From contig NZ_FWWT01000019.1 of the NCBI RefSeq assembly GCF_900176035.1, positions 1 to 64,000 of the forward strand: a DNA stretch of 64,000 bases, given 5' to 3'. Position numbers and translations under genes: made by a program. Numbering within the stretch: the first letter of the stretch is position 1; the number at the start of each line of letters is the position of its first letter. The stretch is from Desulfonispora thiosulfatigenes DSM 11270. GTDB taxonomy: Bacteria > Bacillota > Peptococcia > Peptococcales > Desulfonisporaceae. The notes under the pieces were generated by a model. That model made no database searches. It was not told the DNA's origin and saw nothing but the letters and a program-made list of their open reading frames with translations. Positions 1-8,562 of the stretch are shown here, piece after piece.

Positions 1-205
<205 letters not shown>

Positions 206-325
206 AAATAAAGACGAAAATCTTCACTGTGTAGTTTTGAGAGAGCAAAGTATCATTTAAAGTTTAAGTAGGAAAAATACTTAAACAGATAAAGGATATA
301 TTGTTTGCTCAACAATTACATATTT

Positions 326-442
326 TCTCGGTGATAATAGCGGAGGGGTCACACCCGTTACCATTTCGAACACGGTAGTTAAGTCCTCCAGCGCTGATGG
401 TACTTGGACCAGAGGTCCTGGGAGAGTAGGTCGTCGCCGGGA
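326..442 (+). rRNA. 5S ribosomal RNA
   Basis: A 117-base segment carries the 5S signatures: the CGAACACGG loop, the GTTAAG segment, and the GGGAGAGTAGG arm, with pairing ends (CTCGGTGAT / GTCGCCGGGA). It lies between the 23S gene and two tRNAs, the normal order in a Firmicutes rRNA operon. End positions are set by the terminal stem and may be off by a base or two. Confidence 0.93.
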
Positions 443-455
443 TTTTTCCTATTGT

Positions 456-530
456 TCCTCGATAGCTCAATGGTAGAGCACCTGGCTGTTAACCAGGGGG
501 TTGCTGGTTCGAGCCCAGCTCGAGGAGCCA
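456..530 (+). tRNA. tRNA-Asn (GTT)
   Basis: The cloverleaf closes with acceptor stem TCCTCGA/TCGAGGA. The anticodon loop CTGTTAA is held by CCTGG/CCAGG, so the anticodon is GTT. The T-arm is GGTTCGAGCCC and CCA is encoded. It lies 13 bases after 5S rRNA and is probably cotranscribed with it. Confidence 0.95.
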
Positions 531-543
531 TTTAAAATATTAT

Positions 544-619
544 AGGGGTGTGGCTCAATTGGTAGAGTAGTGGACTCCAAATCCATTGGTTGCGGGTTCA
601 AGTCCTGCCGCCCCTGCCA
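544..619 (+). tRNA. tRNA-Trp (CCA)
   Basis: Acceptor stem AGGGGTG pairs with CGCCCCT. The anticodon loop CTCCAAA gives anticodon CCA. The T-arm is GGGTTCAAGTCC and the 3' CCA is encoded. It is the last gene of the rRNA/tRNA unit, with a terminator directly behind it. Confidence 0.95.
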
Positions 620-621
620 TC

Positions 622-660
622 AAAAAAAGGTAAACCTGAATATTTAGGTTTACCTTTTTT
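622..660 (+). terminator. rho-independent terminator of the rRNA/tRNA unit
   Basis: GGTAAACCT pairs with AGGTTTACC around a short loop, followed by a run of T. It ends the 23S-5S-tRNA transcript. Confidence 0.9.
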
Positions 661-675
661 ATATTAATAATTTAT

Positions 676-704
676 TTGACATCTTATATACTCGTTGATA
701 TAAT
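676..704 (+). promoter_or_regulatory. sigma-A-type promoter of hpt
   Basis: TTGACA (676-681) and TATAAT (699-704) are both perfect consensus, with 17 bases between them. It lies just after the tRNA terminator and ~50 bases before the hpt start. Confidence 0.85.
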
Positions 705-756
705 ATCCCCTGTTAAAGGGGATACTTAAAGATATTGACCCTTAGGAGGATTTATC

Positions 757-1293
757 GTGAAAAATGATATTAAAGAAATTTTATTAACTGAAGAACAAAT
801 TAAAACTAAAGTAGCTGAATTAGGAGCACAAATTAGTAAAGATTATAAAGGAAAAGATTTAATTGTGATTTGTATTTTAAAAGGTGCAACTCCTTTTATG
901 GCAGATTTAATTAGAGAAATAAAAATTCCTATGGCAATTGATTTTATGGCTGTATCTAGCTATGGTGTATCAACTCAGTCATCAGGTGTAGTTAGAATTC
1001 TTAAAGACTTAGATACTGGTATTGAAAATAAGGATGTATTAATAATTGAAGACATAGTAGACTCAGGATTAACTTTAAAATACTTATTAGAAAATTTAAG
1101 TTCAAGGAAAGCAAATAGTGTAAAAGTATGTACATTCCTAGAAAAAACAGAACGCAGAGAAATTAATGTAATTCCTGACTATAAAGGGTATGATATACCA
1201 AATGAGTTTGTCGTTGGTTATGGCTTAGACTTTGCTGAAAAGTATCGTAATTTACCGTACATTGGTGTATTAAAGCCAGAAATTTATTCTTAA
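757..1293 (+). CDS. hpt: hypoxanthine(-guanine) phosphoribosyltransferase
   Basis: A 178-residue purine salvage enzyme that joins hypoxanthine or guanine to PRPP, giving IMP or GMP in the cytoplasm. The PRPP-binding motif VLIIEDIVDSGLTL lies near residues 93-106, and the LKGATPF loop near residue 42 fits the family. Length is normal. The start is GTG at 757, placed by the AGGAGG at 744-749; no nearby ATG competes. It has its own consensus promoter and is followed by a weak hairpin before guaA, so salvage and GMP synthesis genes sit together. In Bacillus hpt is next to tilS and ftsH; that link is absent here. Confidence 0.95.
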   Translation: MKNDIKEILLTEEQIKTKVAELGAQISKDYKGKDLIVICILKGATPFMADLIREIKIPMAIDFMAVSSYGVSTQSSGVVRILKDLDTGIENKDVLIIEDIVDSGLTLKYLLENLSSRKANSVKVCTFLEKTERREINVIPDYKGYDIPNEFVVGYGLDFAEKYRNLPYIGVLKPEIYS

Positions 1294-1303
1294 ATATGAA
1301 GTG

Positions 1304-1338
1304 TTTTAGCTACCTTTAATGGTAGCTAAATTGTTTTG
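1304..1338 (+). terminator. hairpin between hpt and guaA
   Basis: TTTAGCTACC pairs with GGTAGCTAAA around TTTAAT. The tail TTGTTTTG is T-rich but interrupted, so read-through into guaA is likely. Confidence 0.6.
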
Positions 1339-1381
1339 TATTACCTAAGTAGTTTAAATTAAATAATAAGGAGGAAGTAAT

Positions 1382-2923
1382 ATGGATATAAAGAGACATG
1401 ATGTAGTTTTAGTAATTGACTTTGGTGGTCAGTATAATCAATTAATAACTAGACGTGTACGTGAACTTAGTATATATTCTGAGTTAGTTTCTTATAAAAC
1501 ATCTATTGAAAAAATTAAAGAAATTAATCCAAAAGGTATCATCTTATCGGGGGGACCTGCGAGCATTTATGGTGAGAATGCACCAAAATGTGACCCTGAA
1601 ATATTAAATTTAGGTATACCAGTTTTAGGTATATGTTATGGTATGCAATTTATTAATGATAATTTTGGTGGAAAAGTAGAAAGAGCGGAAAAAAGAGAAT
1701 ATGGTAAAGCTACTGCCAAAGTAAATACAAAAGACTTATTTTTTAAAGGCTTAGATGAGAGTCAGCAAGTATTAATGAGTCATGGTGACTATATTACAAG
1801 TATACCAGAAGGTTTTGAAAGTATTTCAAATACTCCGCATGCTCCTTATGCTGCATTTGCAAATCAAGATAAAAAGATTTATGGTGTACAATTTCATCCT
1901 GAAGTAAAACTCACTGTAAATGGACAATCTATGCTTAAAAACTTCTTATTAAACATTTGTAAGTGTAATACAGATTGGACTATGGGTTCATTTATTGAAG
2001 AACAAATTGCTTTAATTAAAAAGCAAGTGGGAGATAAAAAGGTTATCTGTGGCTTAAGTGGTGGAGTTGATTCTTCAGTAGCTGCTGTTTTAGTACATAA
2101 AGCAATTGGTGATCAATTAACTTGTATTTATGTTGACCATGGGTTTATGAGGAAAAATGAATCAGAAGAAGTTAAGGAAACCTTTATAGGAAAATTCGGT
2201 ATGAATCTTGACTTTGTAGATGCTGAAGAAAGGTTTTTATCAAAACTAGCTGGAATTACTGAACCAGAAGAAAAAAGAAAAATTATTGGAGAACAATTTA
2301 TTAGAGTATTTGAAGAAGAAGCAAGTAAATTTGGTGATAGTGAGTTCTTAGTACAAGGTACTTTATATCCGGATATTGTTGAAAGTGGAACAGATACAGC
2401 TGCAGTAATAAAAAGTCATCATAATGTAGGTGGCTTACCTGAGGATATGAAATTTGAACTTATCGAACCTTTAAAAAACCTATATAAAGATGAAGTAAGA
2501 GAAGTTGGTAAAGAATTAGGCTTACCTGAAGCTATCGTTCAACGTCAACCATTTCCAGGACCTGGACTGGCTATTAGAATTATTGGCGATTTAACAAAAG
2601 AAAAACTAGATATCTTAAGAGACGCTGATGCAATAATTCGTCACGAAATCTCAAGTGCTGATTTAGAAGAAACAGTGTGGCAATACTTTGGTGTATTACC
2701 AACTATTAAATCAGTAGGAGTTATGGGCGATGAAAGAACTTATGCTTACCCAATTGTTTTAAGAGCAGTTACTAGTGAAGATGCTATGACAGCTGATTGG
2801 GCAAGATTACCTTATGAATTGTTAGAGAAAATCTCTAATCGTATAGTTAATGAAGTAAATCATGTAAACCGTGTAGTTTATGATATCACTCCTAAACCGC
2901 CAGGAACTATCGAGTGGGAATAA
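1382..2923 (+). CDS. guaA: GMP synthase, glutamine-hydrolysing
   Basis: This 513-residue enzyme converts XMP to GMP using ATP and glutamine. An N-terminal class I amidotransferase domain (about 1-195) shows the nucleophile-elbow motif GICYGMQ near residue 83 and the HPE triad end near residue 172. The ATP-pyrophosphatase domain follows with the P-loop SGGVDSS near residue 227, and the C-terminal dimerisation domain ends with PPGTIEWE, as in the family. Start ATG at 1382 follows AAGGAGG. Full length and intact. It lies downstream of hpt and within 15 kb of the purine biosynthetic operon. Confidence 0.98.
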   Translation: MDIKRHDVVLVIDFGGQYNQLITRRVRELSIYSELVSYKTSIEKIKEINPKGIILSGGPASIYGENAPKCDPEILNLGIPVLGICYGMQFINDNFGGKVERAEKREYGKATAKVNTKDLFFKGLDESQQVLMSHGDYITSIPEGFESISNTPHAPYAAFANQDKKIYGVQFHPEVKLTVNGQSMLKNFLLNICKCNTDWTMGSFIEEQIALIKKQVGDKKVICGLSGGVDSSVAAVLVHKAIGDQLTCIYVDHGFMRKNESEEVKETFIGKFGMNLDFVDAEERFLSKLAGITEPEEKRKIIGEQFIRVFEEEASKFGDSEFLVQGTLYPDIVESGTDTAAVIKSHHNVGGLPEDMKFELIEPLKNLYKDEVREVGKELGLPEAIVQRQPFPGPGLAIRIIGDLTKEKLDILRDADAIIRHEISSADLEETVWQYFGVLPTIKSVGVMGDERTYAYPIVLRAVTSEDAMTADWARLPYELLEKISNRIVNEVNHVNRVVYDITPKPPGTIEWE

Positions 2924-2932
2924 TAAATAATA

Positions 2933-2973
2933 GTCTTGAAACCTTTAGAAATAGAGGGTTCAAGGCTTTTTTT
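2933..2973 (+). terminator. terminator of guaA
   Basis: A GTCTTGAA...TTCAAGGC stem is followed by seven T. One A is bulged near the loop. Confidence 0.88.
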
Positions 2974-3054
2974 ATGTAAAAGAAAAATCCTCTAAATAAG
3001 ATAAACTATAAGTACAATTAGATGAAAATAAAAATCTACATGTAGAAGAAACAA

Positions 3055-3168
3055 GTGAAGGAAGTTGGTAATGATGACCTAGTCAATGCCTTTGAAGAAA
3101 ATCGAGTAAATACGGAAGAAGTAGCAAAGGATATAAAGAAAACTATATACAATTTGAATGAGCATTGA
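3055..3168 (+). pseudogene. short coding-like fragment, unidentified
   Basis: In the 344-base gap between guaA and the zinc-ribbon gene, a 37-codon frame from a GTG at 3055 reads as a charged helical tail (it contains NAFEENRVNTEEVAKDIKK). In-frame stops lie just upstream, and there is no ribosome site. It looks like the C-terminal remnant of a lost gene rather than an active gene. I do not recognise the family. The rest of the gap holds only the guaA terminator and AT-rich DNA. Confidence 0.3.
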
Positions 3169-3267
3169 TTTTTATTTACAATATAAATAATATTGTAGGC
3201 ATATTCTATTTTTAGAATTCATGTTAATTTTAATATTTAACAAAGCAATATAAATGGGGGTGAAAAT

Positions 3268-3564
3268 ATGAAATATAAAAACCCTAAATATAGGAAAAGA
3301 CGAAATACTTTTCCGCTTGAAGTTTCTTGTGGGAATTGTAAAAAGCCGATGGTTATATATGAAAAAGGGGGAAAAGGAAATTTGGTAAAGATGCAAGTTC
3401 CTAGAATAATAGAATCAGATGTAAATCTTGAAGGCTATGAAGGTCATTTATTATGTTCTAATTGCAAAGAAGAACTTGCAAGAAAAGGTACTTATAATGA
3501 AAACATAACTTATTGGATTATTAGAGGAAAAGTAAATACTAAAAGATTAACTAATTATTTTTGA
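3268..3564 (+). CDS. small zinc-ribbon protein of unknown function
   Basis: A 98-residue basic protein with two Cys-X2-Cys knuckles (CGNC near residue 21 and CSNC near residue 63), the layout of a zinc ribbon that could bind nucleic acid or protein. Start ATG at 3268 follows GGGGGTG. It stands alone: the 229 bases downstream hold no gene or clear terminator before the pterin gene. No catalytic motif is visible. The start and the zinc reading are reasonably safe; the function is unknown. Confidence 0.65.
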   Translation: MKYKNPKYRKRRNTFPLEVSCGNCKKPMVIYEKGGKGNLVKMQVPRIIESDVNLEGYEGHLLCSNCKEELARKGTYNENITYWIIRGKVNTKRLTNYF

Positions 3565-3793
3565 TAAAATATAAGGTGGATTTATTTTTTAAATTTAAAT
3601 ATAAAAATCACGATCACAATTTTTATAGATTGCTAACTATTATGATGCCAGATTGGAAAGAAAAGAAAAAATCTTAGATGAAGTGATTGTTTGTCAATTT
3701 TAAAATAAAAGCTGAAAAAAGTTTAACAACTATGGTAAAGTTAATATAAAAACAATTATATCGAAAATATCTAAAAGGAAGGAGTTTTATAAA

Positions 3794-4154
3794 TTGCTTA
3801 CAGTTACTAAAGAATTTACTTTTGATTCTGCGCATTTTTTTGACTCAGTATCATGGAAAGTGTGAAAATTTACATGGTCATACTTATAAACTTCAGGTTA
3901 CAGTAAAGGGAACTTTAAATGAAGAAGATTTAGTTCTAGACTTTATTGTGTTAAAGAATATTGTTAAGGAAAAGGTTTTAAACAAATTAGATCATACTAA
4001 TTTAAATGATCGCTTTACCCAGCCTAGTACAGAAAATATCCTTATTTGGATATGGAATGAAATTAAAGATGAGTTAAAGGGACCTAATTATGAGCTTTAT
4101 GAACTAAAATTATGGGAAACACCAACTAGTTTTGCTACTTATAGAGAAGATTAA
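3794..4154 (+). pseudogene. COG0720 pterin enzyme (PTPS-I/III or QueD type), frameshifted at a T7 run
   Basis: The gene starts at TTG 3794 behind GGAAGGAG and encodes MLTVTKEFTFDSAHF. It then shifts frame at a run of seven T (3835-3841). Removing one T gives the expected join SAHFLTQYHGKCENLHGH and a ~119-residue protein. Zinc ligands are the His of SAHF and both His of HGH. The motif is CExxHGH, with both the PTPS-I/QueD cysteine and the PTPS-III glutamate. Members carrying both residues are reported to replace dihydroneopterin aldolase (FolB). The gene is 13 bases upstream of folP-folK and no folB is present, which supports a folate role. As written the gene is broken; a sequencing error, slippage or true decay are all possible. 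Confidence 0.8.
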
Positions 4155-4167
4155 AGGAGATTTTTAA

Positions 4168-5358
4168 ATGTTAATTCGTCCATTATCAAAAAGACGTAAT
4201 TTAATTAATGAGATAGATTTGATCGGTGCAGATAAAGGCTCGATTCCTTTCTTTAAAGAAAAAGCAGAGATACTTTATTTCAAAATTTATGGAATTAGAT
4301 CAGCTGAAGCTAATATTTTAAAGCAAGAGCTACTTTCAAGGGGTGGAGATTTAGTTATTAGTCATCAATGTGTTGTCTGTAAAACTGAAAAGACAGATGC
4401 TTTAATTTTAGCAACGCGTAAAACGCTAAAACAATTGATTAATAAACTTACATTTTTACCTTATTGGAATTTGCCAAAGATAAAGAAGCAATTAGAGGAT
4501 TATTTGAAAGAAACTAATAAGGATAATTTAAATTTACCTAAAGACCGAGTTTTAAATATTTGGGATAAGCCTTTATTGATGGGCATAATTAATTTAACCC
4601 CGGATTCATTTTATGCAAAGAGTAGAATTAAAAAGGATGACTTGCTCTTAAAGGTAAAAGAATACATTGATAATGGTGCAGATATTTTAGACATAGGGGG
4701 GGAGTCAACTCGTCCAGGGTCAGACTCTGTATCTAAAGAAGAAGAATTAGAACGGGTGATCCCTACAATCCAAGTTATTCGGGAAAATTTTGATATTCCT
4801 ATCTCTCTTGATACCTATAAAGCTGAAGTAGCTAGAGAGGGAATAAAAGTAGGCGCAGATATAATAAATGATATTAGTGGTTTTGAGTTTGATGAAAACA
4901 TGGTGGATGTGATTAAAGAAACAGGTGCACCAATTGTTATTATGCATATGAAAGGTAATCCTAAAAATATGCAAGAAAATCCTTATTATGATGATGTTAT
5001 AAAAGAAGTATGTTCTTATTTTGTAGGAAAAATTGAATATGCTCTGAATAATGGGGTTAAGAGAGAACAAATAATTTTAGATCCAGGTATTGGTTTTGGA
5101 AAACGATTAGAAGATAATCTTACTATTTTAAAATATATGGATGAGTTTAAGATGTTTAATCTACCTATATTAATAGGAGCATCACGTAAATCTGTAATTA
5201 AGGATGTTTTAAATTTGCCAGTTGATGAACGACTTTCAGGTACACTTGCTATCACCGCGCGAGCAGCAGAACTAAATACTAATATTATCCGTGTTCATGA
5301 TATCAGAGAAAATAGACAAGTTATCGATATGATTGAAGCCATAAAAGAGGTTGATTAA
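4168..5358 (+). CDS. folP: dihydropteroate synthase with long N-terminal extension
   Basis: Condenses 4-aminobenzoate with 6-hydroxymethyl-dihydropterin diphosphate to make dihydropteroate. The catalytic TIM barrel begins near residue 136 with GIINLTPDSF. It continues through GGESTRPGS (near residue 176), the DxxIDS-like core, and IGASRKS near residue 343. At 396 residues it is about 125 longer than the E. coli enzyme; the extra N-terminal part has a CVVC pair near residue 68 and no function I can assign. ATG at 4168 follows AAAGGAG. Middle gene of the pterin-folP-folK set, two bases before folK. Confidence 0.93.
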   Translation: MLIRPLSKRRNLINEIDLIGADKGSIPFFKEKAEILYFKIYGIRSAEANILKQELLSRGGDLVISHQCVVCKTEKTDALILATRKTLKQLINKLTFLPYWNLPKIKKQLEDYLKETNKDNLNLPKDRVLNIWDKPLLMGIINLTPDSFYAKSRIKKDDLLLKVKEYIDNGADILDIGGESTRPGSDSVSKEEELERVIPTIQVIRENFDIPISLDTYKAEVAREGIKVGADIINDISGFEFDENMVDVIKETGAPIVIMHMKGNPKNMQENPYYDDVIKEVCSYFVGKIEYALNNGVKREQIILDPGIGFGKRLEDNLTILKYMDEFKMFNLPILIGASRKSVIKDVLNLPVDERLSGTLAITARAAELNTNIIRVHDIRENRQVIDMIEAIKEVD

Positions 5359-5359
5359 A

Positions 5360-5827
5360 ATGAATAAAGAAAGAATTTTTATTGCACTAGGAAGTAATAT
5401 GGGCGATAAAGATAAAAATATAGAACAAGCTCTAGAGTTAATGAATGAAAGAGAAATAAAGGTAATAAAAATATCTTCTTTAATTGAAACTGAACCTTAT
5501 GGATATATGGATCAAGAAAGGTTTGTAAATGCAGTAGCAGAGGTAGAGTATACGGGAGAACCAGAAGAATTATTAAAGAATCTATTAGAAATTGAAGTGG
5601 ATATGAAAAGAATTAGGATTATACATTGGGGACCACGAAATATTGATTTAGATATTGTTCTATGGGGACAACAAATAATTAAACAAGATAATTTAAATAT
5701 TCCACATACTGATATGCATAATCGTGAATTTGTTCTGGATCCATTAGCAGAAATTGCCCCGGAGATTATTCATCCAGTTTATAACTTAAGTATTTCTGAA
5801 CTGTTAGATAACCTAAAACAACAATAA
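5360..5827 (+). CDS. folK: 6-hydroxymethyl-dihydropterin pyrophosphokinase
   Basis: Transfers pyrophosphate from ATP to 6-hydroxymethyl-dihydropterin, the step before FolP. The family start IALGSNMGD and the GPRNIDLDI motif (metal- and substrate-binding) are clear. The protein is ~155 residues, the normal size. I place the start at ATG 5360, behind AGAGGTTGA and 1 base after the folP stop; a start nine bases upstream would overlap folP. Last gene of the folate cluster, followed by a strong terminator. Confidence 0.93.
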   Translation: MNKERIFIALGSNMGDKDKNIEQALELMNEREIKVIKISSLIETEPYGYMDQERFVNAVAEVEYTGEPEELLKNLLEIEVDMKRIRIIHWGPRNIDLDIVLWGQQIIKQDNLNIPHTDMHNREFVLDPLAEIAPEIIHPVYNLSISELLDNLKQQ

Positions 5828-5828
5828 T

Positions 5829-5882
5829 ATATGCTAAAAGGTATTTGAATTTTCGTCAAAACCTTTTAGCATATTTTTTTTT
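5829..5882 (+). terminator. terminator of the folate cluster
   Basis: ATGCTAAAAGG pairs with CCTTTTAGCAT, followed by a run of eight T. Confidence 0.92.
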
Positions 5883-5902
5883 ATTTGGGTCAAAATATAA
5901 AT

Positions 5903-6310
5903 ATGCTTAAGAGGTATGTTTTATACGGATTAATAGGTTGGATTATTGAGGTTATATGGACAGGTTTAGGTTCTTTGTTAGAAGGGAGATGGACTCTAGA
6001 TAGTCAGACGTATCTATGGATGTTTTTTATTTATGGATTTGCTATATTTTTAGAACCTATACATGATCTAATAAGGCAGTACAATTGGTTTTTTAGAGGT
6101 TTGATTTACATGAGTGTAATCTTTCTAATCGAATACACTACGGGTTACATATTAGATTTAGCTATTGGCGCTTGTCCTTGGGAATATGCAGGGAAGATTT
6201 ATGCTGTTAATGGTTATATCAGATTAGATTATGGTCCAGCATGGTTTGGTGCAGGCTTATTATTTGAACATATCCATGATAAATCGGGAAAATTAATAGC
6301 CATCATTTAA
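5903..6310 (+). CDS. small membrane protein, CmpB/putative ABC-transporter type IV family
   Basis: About 135 residues with roughly four hydrophobic segments. The N-terminal LYGLIGWIIEVIWTGLGS is the family-like first helix with a buried glutamate. The end, including the conserved-looking WFGAGLLFEHIHD, fits the same domain family. I prefer ATG 5903 over TTG 5885, because the protein then starts right before the family motif; neither start has a clear ribosome site. It begins ~20 bases after the folate terminator and is followed by its own terminator, so it is probably a single-gene unit. Function unknown. Confidence 0.65.
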   Translation: MLKRYVLYGLIGWIIEVIWTGLGSLLEGRWTLDSQTYLWMFFIYGFAIFLEPIHDLIRQYNWFFRGLIYMSVIFLIEYTTGYILDLAIGACPWEYAGKIYAVNGYIRLDYGPAWFGAGLLFEHIHDKSGKLIAII

Positions 6311-6347
6311 AACAACCATTTGTTTCCACATTAATGGTTGTTTTTTA
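6311..6347 (+). terminator. terminator of the CmpB-like gene
   Basis: AACAACCATT pairs with AATGGTTGTT, followed by six T. Confidence 0.9.
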
Positions 6348-6420
6348 TGCTAAAAATACAATTTATGAGCAATATTGACTTGATTTTTCACTCCTTTTAG
6401 TTTAAGATAAAAACAATTAG

Positions 6421-6460
6421 TGAACATTTGTTTTGTAAAACCAAATATCGTTCGTATATT
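6421..6460 (+). promoter_or_regulatory. candidate PurR box in the xpt promoter region
   Basis: TGAACATTTG (6421-6430) faces AAATATCGTTCG (6443-6454), an imperfect inverted pair that resembles the CGAAC core of Firmicutes PurBoxes. The core promoter (-10 TATATT at 6455-6460) overlaps it. The 9-mer ATCGTTCGT recurs before the PbuG-like gene at ~12131. The spacing differs from the B. subtilis arrangement, so this is tentative. Confidence 0.4.
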
Positions 6461-6467
6461 ATGCTGC

Positions 6468-6592
6468 CTATATAAGTTTGATAATATGGATCAAGCGTCT
6501 CTACTTAGTAACCGTAAATTACTAAACTATGGGTAGTTTATATTATTGCTCCAGGCTTTTAATATAAACTCCCAAACCACTGGGAGTTTTTT
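6468..6592 (+). promoter_or_regulatory. guanine riboswitch with transcription terminator, upstream of xpt
   Basis: The aptamer (6468-6536) has the purine-riboswitch core: CTATATAAG, AATATGG, GTCTCTAC, ACCGTAAA and ACTATGGGTAG. The C in AACTATG is the specificity base of guanine/hypoxanthine (not adenine) aptamers. Behind it, AGTTTATATTA can pair with TAATATAAACT as an antiterminator. That arm overlaps the terminator AACTCCC/GGGAGTT plus T-run (6567-6592). The antiterminator also overlaps the closing P1 strand, so guanine binding should favour termination and lower xpt expression. This is the B. subtilis xpt layout. Confidence 0.95.
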
Positions 6593-6634
6593 GTTTTGTT
6601 AAGGATAAATCATAAATAGAAAGGAATAAAAATT

Positions 6635-7207
6635 ATGAAAATATTACAAGAAACAATCAGAGAAAAGGGTAAAGCTATTGGGAAAGAAATCTTAAAAGTA
6701 GATAATTTTCTTAATCATCAAATAGATGTTAAATTGTTAAATGAAATTGGAAAAGAATTCAAGAGACGTTTTGGCTCGAAAGAAATTACGAAGATTTTAA
6801 CTATTGAAGCTTCTGGAATTGCAATAGCCTGTCTTACAGCTCAATATTTTGATAATGTACCAGTTGTTTTTGCCAAAAAGTTAGAAGCTAGTAACCTAGA
6901 TCAAGATGTCTATGAAAGTGAAGTGCATTCATTTACGAAGAATAAAACATACAAAATTAGAGTTTCTAAGAACTATATTAATAAGGATGATAAAGTATTA
7001 ATTATAGATGACTTTTTAGCTCATGGAAAAGCTGCTAGTGGCTTAATTGAAATCGTGGAACAAGCAGGAGCTAAAGCTGTTGGTGTGGGTATTGTAATAG
7101 AGAAGTATTTCCAAAATGGTCGTAAGTTTATCTTAGATAAAAATGTCCAATTAGAATCCCTTGCAATCATAGAATCCTTAGATAATGGGAAAGTTAACTT
7201 TAAGTAA
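6635..7207 (+). CDS. xpt: xanthine phosphoribosyltransferase
   Basis: A 190-residue salvage enzyme converting xanthine plus PRPP to XMP, which GuaA (at 1382) can then make into GMP. The PRPP motif [16 protein letters not shown] near residue 125 and the N-terminal FLNHQID match Xpt from Bacillus. ATG 6635 follows AGAAAGGAAT. It is directly downstream of a guanine riboswitch. In B. subtilis xpt is paired with pbuX; here the partner is instead a BMP-type ABC importer 200 bases downstream. Confidence 0.95.
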   Translation: MKILQETIREKGKAIGKEILKVDNFLNHQIDVKLLNEIGKEFKRRFGSKEITKILTIEASGIAIACLTAQYFDNVPVVFAKKLEASNLDQDVYESEVHSFTKNKTYKIRVSKNYINKDDKVLIIDDFLAHGKAASGLIEIVEQAGAKAVGVGIVIEKYFQNGRKFILDKNVQLESLAIIESLDNGKVNFK

Positions 7208-7361
7208 TTAAATTTAGGGTCATAAATTAAATCATCAAGAAAGCATAAATTAAGACATAAAAGTAAGCAATGCAATAAGCATTAAATCAAGAACTAAAAT
7301 AAGAAATAATTTAAGCCGTAAATTACGACATGAAAATAAGACTTAAATTAAACAATAAATA

Positions 7362-7393
7362 GGGAAGGTTTGTTATTAAATAAACCTTTCTTA
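7362..7393 (+). terminator. weak terminator-like hairpin between xpt and bmp genes
   Basis: GGAAGGTTTGTT pairs with AATAAACCTTTCTT. The tail is not a clean T-run. It separates xpt from the importer operon but may allow read-through. Confidence 0.5.
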
Positions 7394-7420
7394 AATAAAA
7401 AATAAAAGGAGGAATTTTTA

Positions 7421-8536
7421 ATGATGAAAAAAATTAGCTTATTATTAGTATTAGTAATGTTATTATCTATTTTTATGGTTGGCTGTGATAATAAGCAAGA
7501 AGAAGACAAAAATCAAGAAAAAGCAGGTTTAAGTAAAGAAGATATCAAGGTAGGTTTTATATATGTAGGTCCAATCGGTGATGGTGGATATACATATGCT
7601 CATGATCAAGGAAGATTATACTTAGAAGAAAAATTAGGTGTAGAAACAATTTATGCTGAATCTGTTGAAGAAGGACCTGGATGTGAAAAAGTATTAAATG
7701 ACATGATTGATCAAGGATGTAATGTTATTTTTGCTACAAGTTATGGATTTATGGATTATGTAGAAAAGGTTTCTAAGTCTAACCCAGAGGTAAAATTCCT
7801 ACATTGTTCAGGATATAAGATGACAGAAAACATGGGTAATTATTTTGGAAGAATGTATGAAGCTCGTTATTTATCAGGTATTGTAGCTGGACTTAAAACA
7901 GAAAGTAATGAGATTGGATTTGTGGGTGCTTTTGATATTCCAGAGGTAGTACGTGCTATAAACGCATTTACTTTAGGGGTTCAGTCAGTTAATCCAGATG
8001 CTGTTGTTAAGGTGAAATGGACAAACACTTGGTATGACCCAACTAAAGAAAAAGAAGCGGCAATTGCATTATTGGATGAAGGAGCAGATGTTATAGCTCA
8101 GCATCAAGATACAGCTGGACCACAACAAGCAGCTGAAGAAAGAAATGCGTTTTCTATTGGATATAATACTGATATGAAAGAAAAAGCTCCAAAAGCATAT
8201 ATGACTTCAGCAGTATGGAACTGGGGCCCTTATTATGTAGATCAAGTACAAAAAGTAATGGACGGAACTTGGAGTGCAGAAAGTTATTGGGGATCTATGA
8301 ATGACGATATTATTGGCTTAGCTCCATTAACAGAAAATGCACCTGAAGGAGCAAAGGAAGCTATTGAAAAAGCAAAAGCTGATATTTTAAGTGGTAAGAC
8401 AAAGATATTCGCTGGACCTCTAGTTGATCAAGAAGGTGAAGTTAAGGTAAAAGAAGGCGCAGAAATGACAGATCAAGAACTGTTAGAATTTAACTGGTTT
8501 ATTAAAGGAATAGAAGGAAAAATTGAAACAAAATAA
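7421..8536 (+). CDS. BMP-family lipoprotein, nucleoside-binding component of ABC importer
   Basis: A 371-residue extracytoplasmic binding protein. The signal peptide ends in the lipobox MVGC (Cys near residue 22), so it is membrane-anchored. The mature part begins KVGFIYVGPIGDGGYTYAHD, typical of the BMP/PnrA family that binds purine nucleosides. The first gene of a four-gene ABC operon (binding protein, double ATPase, two permeases). Start at ATG 7421 or 7424 behind AAAGGAGGA. Its place between xpt and the purine permease supports nucleoside uptake over the other possible ligands of this family (riboflavin, autoinducer-type molecules). Confidence 0.88.
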   Translation: MMKKISLLLVLVMLLSIFMVGCDNKQEEDKNQEKAGLSKEDIKVGFIYVGPIGDGGYTYAHDQGRLYLEEKLGVETIYAESVEEGPGCEKVLNDMIDQGCNVIFATSYGFMDYVEKVSKSNPEVKFLHCSGYKMTENMGNYFGRMYEARYLSGIVAGLKTESNEIGFVGAFDIPEVVRAINAFTLGVQSVNPDAVVKVKWTNTWYDPTKEKEAAIALLDEGADVIAQHQDTAGPQQAAEERNAFSIGYNTDMKEKAPKAYMTSAVWNWGPYYVDQVQKVMDGTWSAESYWGSMNDDIIGLAPLTENAPEGAKEAIEKAKADILSGKTKIFAGPLVDQEGEVKVKEGAEMTDQELLEFNWFIKGIEGKIETK

Positions 8537-8562
8537 TAGCTAAAAAGAAAACAGGTGATTAG

